64,000 nucleotides of DNA from Omphiscola glabra (lineage: Eukaryota; Mollusca; Gastropoda; Lymnaeidae): contig OZ024802.1 in NCBI GenBank assembly GCA_964017045.1, forward strand, positions 33,587,802 to 33,651,801, written 5' to 3'. The notes beneath the pieces were generated by a model. That model was not told the DNA's origin, made no database searches, and saw only the letters and a program-made list of their open reading frames with translations. Made by a program: the position numbers and the translations under genes. Shown piece after piece: positions 21,749 to 32,654 of the stretch; position 1 is the first letter of the stretch, and the number at the start of each line of letters is the position of its first letter.

Positions 21749-21925
21749 ATACAACTTTCAGTTTATCATTATACAACTTTTTAGTTTATCATTATACAAC
21801 TTTCATTTTATCATTATACAACTTTTAGTTTATCATTATACAAATTTCATTTTATCATTATACAACTTTTAGTTTATCATTATACAACTTTCAGTTTATC
21901 ATTATACAACTTTCAGTTTATCATC
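21749..21925. repeat. 22-bp minisatellite, right part
   Basis: Continuation of the array at 21055-21436 with the same TTATCATTATACAACTTT monomers after the insertion. Confidence 0.95.
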
Positions 21926-22214
21926 CCAAAAACAAAATTAATTTAATTTAACTAAAACGCAATTCTCTGTGTTAAATCTGAATCTGTTTACACAAAGACT
22001 CAATGGGAGTTTTCGGGTATCTGAAAAAAGGTTATCCGAACCACTCCTTTAGTTCGGAAAAATGACGCTCTGCCGTTGTGAAATGTCGAATCAGAAAAAC
22101 TGTCAAGGCTATTTTAGAATGTGTACAAAATAAAGTGGGGGTGGAAGGGCTGTACACATGTACACAACTTCAGTTCTTTATTTCACTATACAAGCTGGAC
22201 ACATTGGACATATG
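21926..22214. other. Unique stretch, nothing recognised
   Basis: AT-rich DNA with short frames only. Confidence 0.35.
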
Positions 22215-22428
22215 TTGGATCGTACATGTTGGTTCGTACATGTTGGTTCGTACATGTTGATCGTACATGTTGGTTCGTACATGTTGGTTTGTACATGTTA
22301 GTTTGTACATGTTGTTTTGTACATGTTGGTTCGTACAATATGGTTTGTACATGTTGGTTCGTACAATATGGTTTGTACATGTTGGTTCGTACAATATTGT
22401 TTGTACATGTTGGTTCGTACATGTTGAG
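22215..22428. repeat. 14-bp minisatellite, about 15 copies
   Basis: Units of TACATGTTGGTTCG have TTTG and ACAATATGG variants. On the right, ACATGTTGG and ACAATATGG alternate, giving a 28-base dimer. Confidence 0.92.
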
Positions 22429-22542
22429 GACATATCAACCAGCAAGCAGTGCTAACCTTTCATTCAATATGTTGAGGGACGTAAGGTTGGCACCAAATTA
22501 ACGGACAAGGTTAGAACGGTTTAAAGGTCAGATGCTTATAAC

Positions 22543-23552
22543 AATTCTTCGGTACTGGCCCTTCATCAACTGACATCTCAGAGTATTGGTCCTTCATCAA
22601 CTCACATCTCAGAGTACTGGCCCTTCATCAACTGACATCTCAGAGTATTGGTCCTTCATCAACTGACATCTCAGAGTACTGGCCCTTCATCAACTCACAT
22701 CCCAGAGTACTGGTCCTTGATCAACTCACATCTCAGAGATTTGGTCCTTGATCAACTCACATCTCAGAGATTTGGTCCTTGATCAACTCACATCTCAGAG
22801 ATTTGGTCCTTGATCAACTCACATCTCAGAGATTTGGTCCTTGATCAACTCACATCTCAGAGATTTGGTCCTTGATCAACTCACATCTCAGACATTTGGT
22901 CCCTGATCAACTCACATCTCAGAGATTTGGTCCTTGATCAACTCACATCTCAGAGATTTGGTCCTTGATCAACTCACATCTCAGAGATTTGGTCCTTCAT
23001 CAACTCACATCTCAGAGTACTGGCCCTTCATCAACTGACATCTCAGAGTATTGGTCCTTCATCAACTGACATCTCAGAGTACTGGCCCTTCATCAACTCA
23101 CATCCCAGAGTACTGGTCCTTGATCAACTCACATCTCAGAGATTTGGTCCTTGATCAACTCACATCTCAGAGATTTGGTCCTTGATCAACTCACATCTCA
23201 GAGATTTGGTCCTTCATCAACTCACATCCCAGAGTACTGGTCCTTGATCAACTCACATCTCAGAGATTTGGTCCTTGATCAACTCACATCTCAGAGATTT
23301 GGTCCTTGATCAACTCACATCTCAGAGATTTGGTCCTTGATCAACTCACATCTCAGAAATTTGGTCCTTGATCAACTCAAATCTCAGAGATTTGGTCCTT
23401 GATCAACTCACATCTCAGAGATTTGGTCCTTGATCAACTCACATCTCAGAGATTTGGTCCTTGATCAACTCACATCTCAGACATTTGGTCCCTGATCAAC
23501 TCACATCTCAGAGATTTGGTCCTTGATCAACTCACATCTCAGAGATTTGGTA
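22543..23552. repeat. 31-bp minisatellite, about 32 copies
   Basis: The unit is TTTGGTCCTTGATCAACTCA then CATCTCAGAGA. A TTGATCAA palindrome sits in most monomers. Two classes exist: AGTACTGGCCCTTCATCAACTG (22545-22700 and 23012-23115) and AGATTTGGTCCTTGATC. They recur as blocks, so segments of several hundred bases were duplicated. Confidence 0.96.
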
Positions 23553-23916
23553 CACTGGTATGGGAGTCGAAGTCGTTAGATATTCGACTCATTTGAATCT
23601 GTTGTCATCGATAAAACAACTCAGCGTCTGCTGCACCTTCTGCGACTGTTTCAATTATCATTCATATTTTATTGTCCCCAATAGACCCATTAACATCAGA
23701 TATTTCGTGGTTTGGAATGCTGACGTCTCTGCCTCTACAATTGGGTTAAACAAAAAGTTTCACCATTATATGGGTATGCGCTTTCCATCTATCACTTGTG
23801 CGAATAAACGAAAGAAACTTTCGACACAGAAATATATGGCCTCACCCCCCCCCCCCCCAAACACACAAACACAGATTTCATCTAAATCAGTAATTCAGAA
23901 AACATTAAGAACTTTT
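23553..23916. other. Unique stretch, no firm gene
   Basis: A plus-strand frame at 23560-23964 is open (it includes FCDCFNYHS) but has no domain and ends in the next array. A C run lies at about 23846-23856. Confidence 0.3.
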
Positions 23917-24200
23917 GTTTGTAAAGTTTCCATGTTGTTTGTAAAGTGTCCATGTTGTTTGTAAAGTGTCCATGTTGTTTGTAAAGTGTCCATGTTGTTT
24001 GTAAAGTGTCCATGTTGCTTGTAAAGTGTCCATGTTGTTTGTAAAGTGTCCATGTTGTTTGTAAAGTGTCCATGTTGTTTTTAAAGTGTCCATGTTGTTT
24101 GTAAAGTGTCCATGTTGTTTGTAAAGTGTCCATGTTGTTTGTAAAGTGTCCATGTTGTTTGTAAAGTGTCCATGTTGTTTGTAAAGTGTCCATGTTGTTT
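23917..24200. repeat. 20-bp minisatellite, 14 copies
   Basis: Nearly perfect units of GTAAAGTGTCCATGTTGTTT. Only three copies carry single substitutions. Confidence 0.97.
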
Positions 24201-24334
24201 GTGTACGATGTAGTCAACATTTGGCTATGATTGACTGGAGTGAATTAGAAGTGAGGGTGGAGAACATGTCACCACTGTTTGTGTTGATAGACTTGACTGT
24301 ACTACTAGAAAGAAGGCTGCGCGTAAAGCCACTA

Positions 24335-24820
24335 TTAGTGAACATAGCAGTACTATTTAGGAACATAACAACACTATTTTCGAACATAACAGCACTATTT
24401 GTTAACATAACAGCACTATTTGTGAAAATTACAGCACTATTTGTGAACATAACAGCACTATTTGTAAACATAACAGCACTATTTGTGAACATAACAGCCC
24501 TATTTGTGAACATAACAGCACTATTTGTGAACATAACGGCACTATTTGTGAACATAACGGCACTATTTGTAAACATAACAGCCCTATTTGTGAACATAAC
24601 AGCACTATTTGTGAACATAACAGCCCTATTTGTGAACATAACAGCACTATTTGTGAACATAACAGCTCTATTTGTGAACATAACAGCCCTATTTGTGAAC
24701 ATAACGGCACTATTTGTAAACATAACAGCCCTATTTGTGAACATAACAGCCCTATTTGTGACCATAACAGCACTATTTGTGAACATAACAGCCCTATTTG
24801 TGAACATAACAGCACTATTT
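24335..24820. repeat. 21-bp minisatellite, about 23 copies
   Basis: Units of TTTGTGAACATAACAGCACT plus A, with GCCCTA, GGCACT and GTAAAC variants. Open on both strands through the 21-base period (plus frame NITALFV). Confidence 0.97.
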
Positions 24821-25636
24821 GAGATGATTTGAAATCACGAAATGAAAATAAATTGTTTACTGCTGCAGCCGTTCACCTTTCACACACTTGGTCGGCATTC
24901 TAAGAGACATAATATATCTTTTTTTTCGCTCTCTCTGTCTGTCTCTCTCCACCCCTCTCTGTCTCTTTATGTCTTTCTCTCTATCCACCTACCCTTCCTT
25001 CCTTTATCTTCTTCTTCTATATATTAAGGGCCCACGATCACTGACCGAGGTAGTGTTTCTGTGCCTGGATGTTGACGAGGATATTTCGCTGGTTGCAGTG
25101 TTCCTTAGCGAGGGTATCATGCACTGGGGGATGGAAGGCCTGATTCAATATCTATCTCACTGTCCTTCACCACCTTTTCTTCCTCCTGCTACATTTCATC
25201 TCACACTTTCACTATTTAACCCCCCCCCCTTTTTTTCTTCCTCAATATCTCTCATTATCATCCTCCTGCTGCCATTAAGTCCTCCATAAAAAGAACAATT
25301 TCAAACGTAGATCACGTGATGAATCTTAGATCGCGAGATCAAGCTCGTTAGATCACGTGATGAATATCGTTAGATCACATATGTCATAACGTAACTGTCA
25401 AAACAATGTTCATTTGACAGTATCTTTACGGTGGCCAGGAGGCTCTAGATGTTGACAAAACATCCAAATCCCACCCAACGGTCATTAACCTGCTGGATTG
25501 CATGGCTTGTTTATATATGGGTCAAATCATTTACATTTTCATCATGGCCGCCAGACACGGTCGTCTGCTTTTGGACAACCAGAAAAACGTTAACTTTAAA
25601 ATAATGTGGATCAAAATTATTCCAGGTGGCCCAAAG
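24821..25636. other. Unique stretch with an exon-like segment on the plus strand
   Basis: A long pyrimidine tract (TTCCTTCC ... CTTCTTCTTC) ends in ATTAAG at about 25028. It is followed by an open frame starting GPRSLTEVVFLCLDVDEDIS that runs to about 25165. The acceptor context is good, but no convincing donor closes the segment (AGG|GTATCA near 25111 is weak). The family is unrecognised. The string CTGACCGAGGTAGTG (25041-25055) also forms the core of the array at 27.7-29.6 kb. Confidence 0.25.
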
Positions 25637-25780
25637 TATCATGCCCCATTTTCAAAATATCATGCCCCATTTTCAAAATATCATACCCCGTTTTCAAAAT
25701 ATCATGCCCCATTTTCAAAATGTCGTGCCCCATTTTCAAAATATCATGCCCATTTTCAAAATATCTTGCCCCATTTTGTA
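25637..25780. repeat. 21-bp minisatellite, about 7 copies
   Basis: Units of CATGCCCCATTTTCAAAATA plus T, with slight drift. Confidence 0.9.
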
Positions 25781-25814
25781 AAAATAGAGCACACCGATAA
25801 GAAGAGTGGGAGGT

Positions 25815-25955
25815 GGAGGGGGCGTCCGTGTCGAGGGCTCTTGTCATATGTATTGAAGGGCGCCATATTTGTCAAACTGCAGAGAAATTTGGTGAATAAG
25901 GTGTGCCAAAAATCTTGACCAGCCCCAGACGGAACTAACTTTAGCTACGCCCCTG
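25815..25955 (+). mobile_element. hAT-like MITE remnant, right end
   Basis: The right terminus TTAGCTACGCCCCTG matches the ends at 14412 and 34898, and internal GGGCGCCATATTTG and CAAAAATCTTGACC fit the family layout. The left end is not clear. Confidence 0.45.
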
Positions 25956-26085
25956 ACAACACCAACGCCCCAATTCAGGTCAATTAAAAACTCCGAGATT
26001 TTTTTTTTTTGGGGGGGGGGTAGCTACTTTATGTAAATGTTAAGCCGTCCATCAAACCTGGCAGCAGCCGGGCAGAGGGCCCACA
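25956..26085. other. Short spacer with T and G runs
   Basis: Contains a T10/G10 homopolymer junction at about 26000-26020, then the in-frame stop at 26041 that bounds the next candidate frame. Confidence 0.4.
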
Positions 26086-26223
26086 ATGCAATCCCCTGAT
26101 GCGCATCCATCTATCAGTACATCTCAGATGATGCAGTCAAAAGAAAAAGAACACAACTCCTCTTCACGGTTGAGCTCTCGTTGCGATGACATTTGCCAAC
26201 ATGTCATGTTTGTGTCCACTTGA
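26086..26223 (+). CDS. Small open frame, possible exon, function unknown
   Basis: A 45-codon frame starts at an ATG (context CCCACAATGC) and is open upstream to a TAA at 26041. It begins MQSPDAHPSIST, includes a Ser-rich middle (HNSSSRLSSR) and ends CDDICQHVMFVST before TGA. It lies in non-repetitive DNA between a MITE remnant and a minisatellite, has mixed amino-acid composition and is not periodic. The AG at 26065-26066 could serve as a splice acceptor, but its pyrimidine tract is poor. No family is recognised. This is a weak call that could equally be chance. Confidence 0.2.
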   Translation: MQSPDAHPSISTSQMMQSKEKEHNSSSRLSSRCDDICQHVMFVST

Positions 26224-26429
26224 GTTCATTCTGATTTAATGTGGACTCTTATCTTTTCAACACACTCTCTTATTTGAAGACTTGTTTTTGGCATGGTTCG
26301 GTTTTTATTTTCTGTTTTGTTGTTTTGTTTTATGTTTTGTTAAAAAAATAGTTTTGAAAAAAATATCTTTGTTGGGTTTGCACAGGTCTTGTTTCCTTTT
26401 CTCCCCTTGTGTATAGAGGAATGTTATGA

Positions 26430-26692
26430 CTAATCATAATTTCTACTACGACCACAGACTAATCATAATTTCTACTACGACCAAAGACTAATCATAATTT
26501 CTACTACGACCTCAGACTAATCATAATTGCTACTACGACCTCAGACTAATCATAATTTCTACTACGACCTCAGACTAATCATAATTTCTACTACGACCTC
26601 AGACTAATCATAATTGCTACTACGACCTCAGACTAATCATAATTGCTACTACGACCTCAGACTAATCATAATCGCTACTACGACCACAACCA
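26430..26692. repeat. 29-bp minisatellite, 9 copies
   Basis: Units of GACTAATCATAATTTCTACT plus ACGACCTCA. ATTTCTA and ATTGCTA variants occur in runs. Confidence 0.95.
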
Positions 26693-26915
26693 TACAGATC
26701 TCCATGCCGACCCAAGACGTGCGTTAAAATCAATTTAACTTAAAAAAATAATAACTAAAAATGACGTTTAAAAAAAATAGAATTTGCTTTTTCCTTGCGA
26801 CATTGTAGAGCGGGACATGGCGGTAAAAGAAGAACATATTTACAAGAAATGTTTGAGTAAGGTTGTGTCAATGTGTCATACAATGTGTCTTATCATTACA
26901 TCGGTGAAAACAGTG

Positions 26916-27077
26916 TCATTTGTTAAAGGGGTTTGGGGGGAGGGTAGGGTTCGTAGTGGAGCAATGACGAGACGGGACGGTAGGGACGGTCATGGGGGGG
27001 GGGGGGGTAGTGGAGGGTGTTTGGGACGGGGCTGCACACAGAGAATAAACACGATGGAAAGTCTGATAGCCCGCCAT
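26916..27077 (-). CDS. 53-codon frame starting in a YY1-like motif
   Basis: On the minus strand the ATG at 27077 sits in CAAAATGGCGGGC, which is close to the YY1 motif (AAnATGGCGGC) that often overlaps start codons of broadly expressed animal genes and is also a good Kozak context. The frame begins MAGYQTFHRVYSLCAAP, continues Pro/Thr-rich across a poly-C tract and stops at 26916-26918. An open plus-strand frame overlaps. No domain is recognised. The poly-C run makes the reading frame sensitive to a single-base error. Low confidence. Confidence 0.2.
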   Translation of the reverse strand: MAGYQTFHRVYSLCAAPSQTPSTTPPPPMTVPTVPSRHCSTTNPTLPPNPFNK

Positions 27078-27267
27078 TTTGAAAATGCTGCTACCTTAGG
27101 TTTTTTTGTTGTTACCACCAGTTGTTATGGAGACCGACTTCTCCGTCTACTACTGGTCCTGATGTCAACAATTTGTTTATGACTTACTGTGCGTCATGTT
27201 GCACTGCGTCAGTGGGCCCTCAATTTGGGTGGTGTCTTAATAGTAAGGGGGGGTAGAACTGGACCAC

Positions 27268-27503
27268 ACGGTAGCAACAACTACTATACCATTCTAGGTA
27301 GCAACTACTCCTATACCTTTCTAGGTAGCAACTATTACTATACCTTTCTAGGTAGCAACTATTACTATACCTTTCTAGGTAGCAACTATTACTATACCTT
27401 TCTAGGTAGCAACTATTACTATACCTTTCTAGGTAGCAACTATTACTATACCTTTCTAGGTAGCAACTATTACTATACCTTTCTAGGTAGCGACCTCTAC
27501 ATA
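27268..27503. repeat. 27-bp minisatellite, about 8 copies
   Basis: Units of TTTCTAGGTAGCAACTATTA plus CTATACC are almost identical in the middle. Confidence 0.95.
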
Positions 27504-27677
27504 AGTTAGTAGCAAAATGACCATAAGAAAGTAGCAACTTCAATACGACAAATTTATAATGTCCTTGCGTGTGTTTTAAGAGTTGATATTTTCAACACAT
27601 GATTTGGTAACGCAGATTCACCCTCTACCCCAAGAAACTAAAATTAAGACTAATAATGTAGGAAGGTTCTCATTGAC
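27504..27677. other. Short spacer
   Basis: Unique AT-rich DNA. Nothing is recognised. Confidence 0.4.
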
Positions 27678-29645
27678 CGAGATAGTCGTGTCCCAACAAC
27701 CCCCTGACAGAGGTAGTCGTGCCCTAGCAACCCCCTGACCAAGGAAGTCGTACCCAACAACCCTCTAACCGAGGTAGCTTTACCCCAGCAACCCCTTGAC
27801 CAAGGTAGTCGTGACCCAACAAGCCCCTGAGCGAGGTAGTCATGACCCAACAACCCCCTGAGCGAGGTAGTCATGACCCAACAACCTCCTGAGGGAGGTA
27901 GTCATGACCCAACAACCCCCTGAGCGAGGTAGTCATGACCCAACAACCCCCTGAGGGAGGTAGTCATGACCCAACAACCCCCTGAGGGAGGTAGTCATGA
28001 CCCAACAAGCCCCTGACCGAGGTAGTGATGACCCAACAACCCCCTGAGCGAGGTAGTCATGACCAACAAGCCCCTGACCGAGGTAGTGATGACCCAACAA
28101 CACCCTGACCGAGGTAGTGATGACCCAACAAGCCCCTGTCCGAGGTAGTGATGACCCAACAAGCCCCTGACCGAGGTAGTGATGACCCAACAAGCCCCTG
28201 ACCGAGGTAGTGATGACCCAACAAGCCCCTGACCGAGGTAGTGATGACCCAACAAGCCCCTGTCCGAGGTAGTGATGACCCAACAACCCCCTGACCGAGG
28301 TAGTCATGGCCCAACAAGCCCCTGACCGAGGTAGTCATGGCCCAACAAGCCCCTGACCGAGGTAGTCATGACCCAACAAGCCCCTGACCGAGGTAGTGAT
28401 GACCCAACAACCCCCTGTCCGAGGTAGTGATGACCCAACAAGCCCCTGACCGAGGTAGTGATGACCCAACAAGCCCCTGACCGAGGTAGTGATGACCCAA
28501 CAAGCCCCTGACCGAGGTAGTGATGACCCAACAAGCCCCTGTCCGAGGTAGTGATGACCCAACAACCCCCTGACCGAGGTAGTCATGGCCCAACAAGCCC
28601 CTGACCGAGGTAGTCATGGCCCAACAAGCCCCTGACCGAGGTAGTCATGACCCAACAAGCCCCTGACCGAGGTAGTGATGACCCAACAACCCCCTGACCG
28701 AGGTAGTGATGACCCAACAAGCCCCTGACCGAGGTAGTGATGACCCAACAAGCCCCTGACCGAGGTAGTGATGACCCAACAAGCCCTTGACCGAGGTAGT
28801 GATGACCCAACAAGCCCCTGACCGAGGTAGTGATGACCCAACAAGCCCCTGACCGAGGTAGTGATGACCCAACAAGCCCCTGACCGAGGTAGTCATGGCC
28901 CAACAACCCCCTGACCGAGGTAGTGATGACCCAACAACCCCCTGAGCGAGGTAGTCATGACCAACAAGCCCCTGACCGAGGTAGTGATGACCCAACAAGC
29001 CCCTGACCGAGGTAGTCATGGCCCAACAAGCCCCTGACCGAGGTAGTCATGGCCCAACAAGCCCCTGACCGAGGTAGTGATGACCCAACAACCCCCTGAC
29101 CGAGGTAGTCATGGCCCAACAAGCCCCTGACCGAGGTAGTCATGGCCCAACAAGCCCCTGACCGAGGTAGTCATGACCCAACAAGCCCCTGACCGAGGTA
29201 GTGATGACCCAACAACCCCCTGACCGAGGTAGTGATGACCCGACAAGCCCCTGACCGAGGTAGTGATGACCCAACAAGCCCCTGACCGAGGTAGTGATGA
29301 CCCAACAAGCCCCTGACCGAGGTAGTGATGACCCAACAAGCCCCTGACCGAGGTAGTGATGACCCAACAAGCCCCTGACCGAGGTAGTGATGACCCAACA
29401 AGCCCCTGACCGAGGTAGTCATGGCCCAACAACCCCCTGACCGAGGTAGTGATGACCCAACAACCCCCTGAGCGAGGTAGTCATGGCCCAACAACACCCT
29501 GACCGAGGTAGTGATGGCCCAACAAGCCCCTGACCGAGGTAGTGATGACCCAACAAGCCCCTGACCGAGGTAGTGATGGCCCAACAACCCCCTGACCGAG
29601 GTAGTCATGGCCCAACAAGCCCCTGACCGAGGTAGTGATGACCCA
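27678..29645. repeat. 31-bp minisatellite, about 63 copies, 279-bp higher-order repeats
   Basis: The longest array in the window. The unit is CCCTGACCGAGGTAGTGATG then ACCCAACAAGC. The GTCCGAGG variant lies at 28138, 28262, 28417 and 28541, so both pairs 28138/28417 and 28262/28541 are 279 bases (nine monomers) apart. The paired CATGGCCCAACAAG variant follows the same rhythm. The left edge is diverged and the middle homogeneous. Two 30-base units (CATGACCAACAAG, about 28062 and 28962) mark another duplication. The minus-strand frames are all by-products. Confidence 0.97.
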
Positions 29646-30149
29646 CCGCTCACTAACATTCCAATAGTTCTTAAAACAGAACGAATAACAAACATTCTCA
29701 TTGTGCCTTGCATTTATCTCGTTGCTAAATGTCCTCAACACACTTTGGGATTAGCGCCAGGTCTCTAGTCTCTAGCTTCAAAGATTTTTTTGATTGACCA
29801 AACTTAGTTTTCTTGCCGAATCAAGATATCATGCATGTGGTGCACTGGCAGAGATGATTGTAAATAGTTCATTTGTTTGTCCTGCTTGCATTGACTTGAA
29901 TAGGCACTGTCGCTTCTTGTGTGTGTGGGGGGGGGGGGGGTGGACTGCTGACTGAAATGTAAACATTGGGTGGCCCTCAAGGGATTATTATTTTAAAAAA
30001 TCAGGGCAGATTGGGCCTGGTTTGTTGAGGCCGCCGGGGGGGGGGGGGGTGCTGGAGGGGGGGGGCGTGACCTTGAGTGACTCCAGGCCTAAGTATTTTA
30101 GATAAAGAAACGCTGATATGGATGTACTCAATGTTTAAATATATGTCAT
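29646..30149. other. Unique stretch with G runs
   Basis: G runs at about 29929-29941, 30036-30048 and 30058-30066. No coding signal. Confidence 0.4.
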
Positions 30150-30672
30150 TGTTGAAAGGCTGTCAAGGGCGATGTTGAAATATTTCAATGTTGAAAGGCT
30201 GTCAAGGGAGATGCTGAAATATATAAATGTTAAAAGGCTGTCAAGGGCGATGTTGAAATATTTCATTGTTGAAAGGCTGTCAAGGGCGATGTTGAAATAT
30301 TTCAATGTTGAAAGGCTGTCAAGGGCGATGTTGAAATATTTCAATGTTGAAAGGCTGTCAAGGGAGATGCTGAAATATATAAATGTTAAAAGGCTTTTAA
30401 GGGCGATGTTGAAATATTTCAATGTTGAAAGGCTGTCAAGGGCGATGTTGAAATATTTCAATGTTGAAAGGCTGTCAAGGGAGATGCTGAAATATATAAA
30501 TGTTAAAAGGCTTTTAAGGGCGATGTTGAAATATTTCAATGTTGAAAGGCTGTCAAGGGCGATGTTGAAATATTTCAATGTTGAAAGGCTGTCAATGGAG
30601 ATGCTGAAATATATAAATGTTAAAAGGCTTTTAAGGGCGATGTTGAAATATTTCAATGTTGAAAGGCTGTCC
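30150..30672. repeat. 39-bp minisatellite in 117-bp trimers
   Basis: The common monomer has GGGCGATGTTGAAATATTTC then AATGTTGAAAGGCTGTCAA. A second type (AGATGCTGAAATATATAAAT with GTTAAAAGG) recurs at 30209, 30365, 30482 and 30599, the last three spaced exactly 117 bases. This is a clean three-monomer higher-order repeat. Confidence 0.96.
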
Positions 30673-30701
30673 AGGGATTTCCTTCGCAGTATAACTAACC
30701 G

Positions 30702-30875
30702 CATGACCTGTGTGCATGACCCGTGTGCATGACCCGTGTGCATGACCCGTGTGCATGACCCGTGTGCATGACCCGTGTGCATGACCCGTGTGCATGACCC
30801 GTGTGCATGACCCGTGTGCATGACCCGTGTGCATGACCCGTGTGCTTGACCTGTGTGCATGACCTGCACGGATGA
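30702..30875. repeat. 13-bp minisatellite, about 13 copies
   Basis: Near-perfect units of GTGCATGACCCGT. The edge copies read CCTGT. Confidence 0.96.
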
Positions 30876-30967
30876 CCTGACATTCTGTTTGTCTTATATA
30901 AACTGATCAATCTGCCAAACATATTCAACATTCGGAATCATGTCTATTTTCACTTTACATGTAAGAT

Positions 30968-31225
30968 TATGTGAGAACCAGTGAGACTTGATGAGACCCA
31001 GAGAGATTTGGTGACCTGGTGAGACCCGGTGAGACCCAGTGAGACTTGGTGAGACCCAGTGAGACTTGATGAGACCCAGAGAGATTTGGTGACCTGGTGA
31101 GACCCGGTTAGACCAGTGAGACTTGGTGAGACCCAGTGAGACTTGATGAGAACCATAGAGATTTGGTGACCCAGTGAGACCCGGTAAGACTCCATGAGAC
31201 CCATTGAGACTCCATGAGACCCACT
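30968..31225. repeat. About 78-bp complex repeat of GTGAGACCCA motifs, 3 copies
   Basis: Short GTGAGACCCAG / GTGAGACTTGG motifs are organised in a unit of about 78 bases that starts at ATGAGACCCAGAGAGATTTG (30991, 31069 and, diverged, 31146). Confidence 0.85.
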
Positions 31226-31550
31226 GACACCCAGTGTATTGTTCAATTATACTACATTATAGCTATTTATATTTCATAGTTATTTATGAACTTATCGGCT
31301 GGTCCAGTAAACATATATTCAACCCTGGGTTCTAAGCACGCCACAAACACCCCCTTCCCCCGAACCACGTGCCTCACACCCCCTCCCCCCGAACCACGTG
31401 AGCAGCGCCATTGTAAATGTATGAAAATGGCGCCCCTTGTTCCATAAATAAATGAAATGTAACACACATACACACACAAACAAACGTGTAATATAAATAT
31501 TTTAAAAAAAAATATAGCTGCGTGAGACTGTGTTTGTTTGTTTGTTAGGA
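31226..31550. other. Unique stretch
   Basis: Contains two copies of CCCCCGAACCACGTG (about 31357 and 31387), each with a CACGTG E-box, and a GCGCCATT ... AATGGCGC inverted pair near 31405-31435. No gene is recognised. Confidence 0.35.
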
Positions 31551-32396
31551 TCTATTTTAATGTGCTACTTCGTAGCAAGAAAACCAAACCATGGATCTCA
31601 ATCAAATTCGACGAGGTCATAGCTCCTGACCTGTGGCTCCTAGAAAGTTGGATCAAAATCCCTTTATCCCAAAAAGCTGTAGTTCAAAAAAGAAAATACA
31701 ATTTAAACAATTGTCCAAATCCCTTGATAATGTCACTTTTTCAAACTCTGGGTCGTTCAAGTGGTTTACACATTTTTAAAAGGCTGCATCTATTTGTACC
31801 CGGGTGCCAGAATTGAGAGGTTGGGATTAAACAACGATTTAAAATATTATTGTTGGGTTTGTAAGACCAAATGAGGTATCAACTGAAAGATAATTGAATG
31901 TACTATACGTTTGTAATCTTAATTCTTCAGTTTTACTAAAATAAAGTACCACAAATGAAATCAGAATCAGAGTCTAATGGTACCCGAGTGCGAATGGCGG
32001 CGCTGCGTGTCTGGGTCCATTTTTACGTCAAAACTTTTACAATGTGCTCATGTCATGTCAGCTTAGTGGCACCATGTCAGAATACGCCACTGAACGACGT
32101 ATTGTCATTATAAGTTTCTTGACATCAGATAATGACATCAGAAAATGAAACGGTAGTGTTACTGACATTAGATAATGGCACCATAATGGCACGATAGTGT
32201 CAGTAACAGTAAAAAAAATGAAAAGATATTGGCCCCAAATTCAATGTATACAAAGAGTTATTATAAATATGACTTTTTACAGACAAAAAAAAAATTCATG
32301 GTAACTTTTGCCAAGTGTTTTTGTCAGGGTTCTGATAACGCTGCAGAATTGTTTTAAAGAATATAAAACCCGAGAAAAGCCGGGTACATTTGCTAG
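31551..32396 (+). mobile_element. Probable non-autonomous Helitron
   Basis: The proposed right end has a hairpin ACCCG-AGAAAAGC-CGGGT (32368-32385) and, ten bases later, CTAG at 32393-32396 followed by T. A GC hairpin, a short spacer and CTRR|T is the classic Helitron 3' end. The proposed left end is TC at 31551, preceded by A, and the hairpin TGCTAC-TTC-GTAGCA follows within 12 bases. Insertion between A and T without duplication fits Helitrons. The 846-bp body has no Rep/helicase. A 92-codon frame at 31538-31816 has no recognised domain. The 3' end is better supported than the 5' end. Confidence 0.55.
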
Positions 32397-32654
32397 TATT
32401 GATCATTTTGGCGCCCCCTTAAAGTTATGGGAGACAGCATGATCAATACATTGATCGTGAACCATCAAAATACAAGAAGTTGCCTATCGGGTGCCCCATA
32501 CAGTCAGCCCTGCTTAGGGCTCATGTATCCCAATACATTCCTGTATAACATACACACATAAAGGGGCTTTTTGCTCCCTTTTTGGTTTTACAATATCTGA
32601 ATACTGATTTAATTTTTATTTCTGAATACTGATTTTATTTTTATTTCTTTTATT
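32397..32654. other. Unique stretch, nothing recognised
   Basis: AT-rich with a duplication of CTGAATACTGATTTyATTTT at about 32594-32640. Confidence 0.4.

Noticed and set aside
24888..25289. 133-codon plus-strand frame
   Set aside because: The beginning is CT-rich low complexity and the end Pro/Ser low complexity. Only the middle (25.03-25.16 kb) looks protein-like and is noted separately.
30702..30875. Possible telomere-like or regulatory repeat (GTGCATGACCCGT)n
   Set aside because: It is not a known telomere motif and is short and internal, so an ordinary minisatellite.
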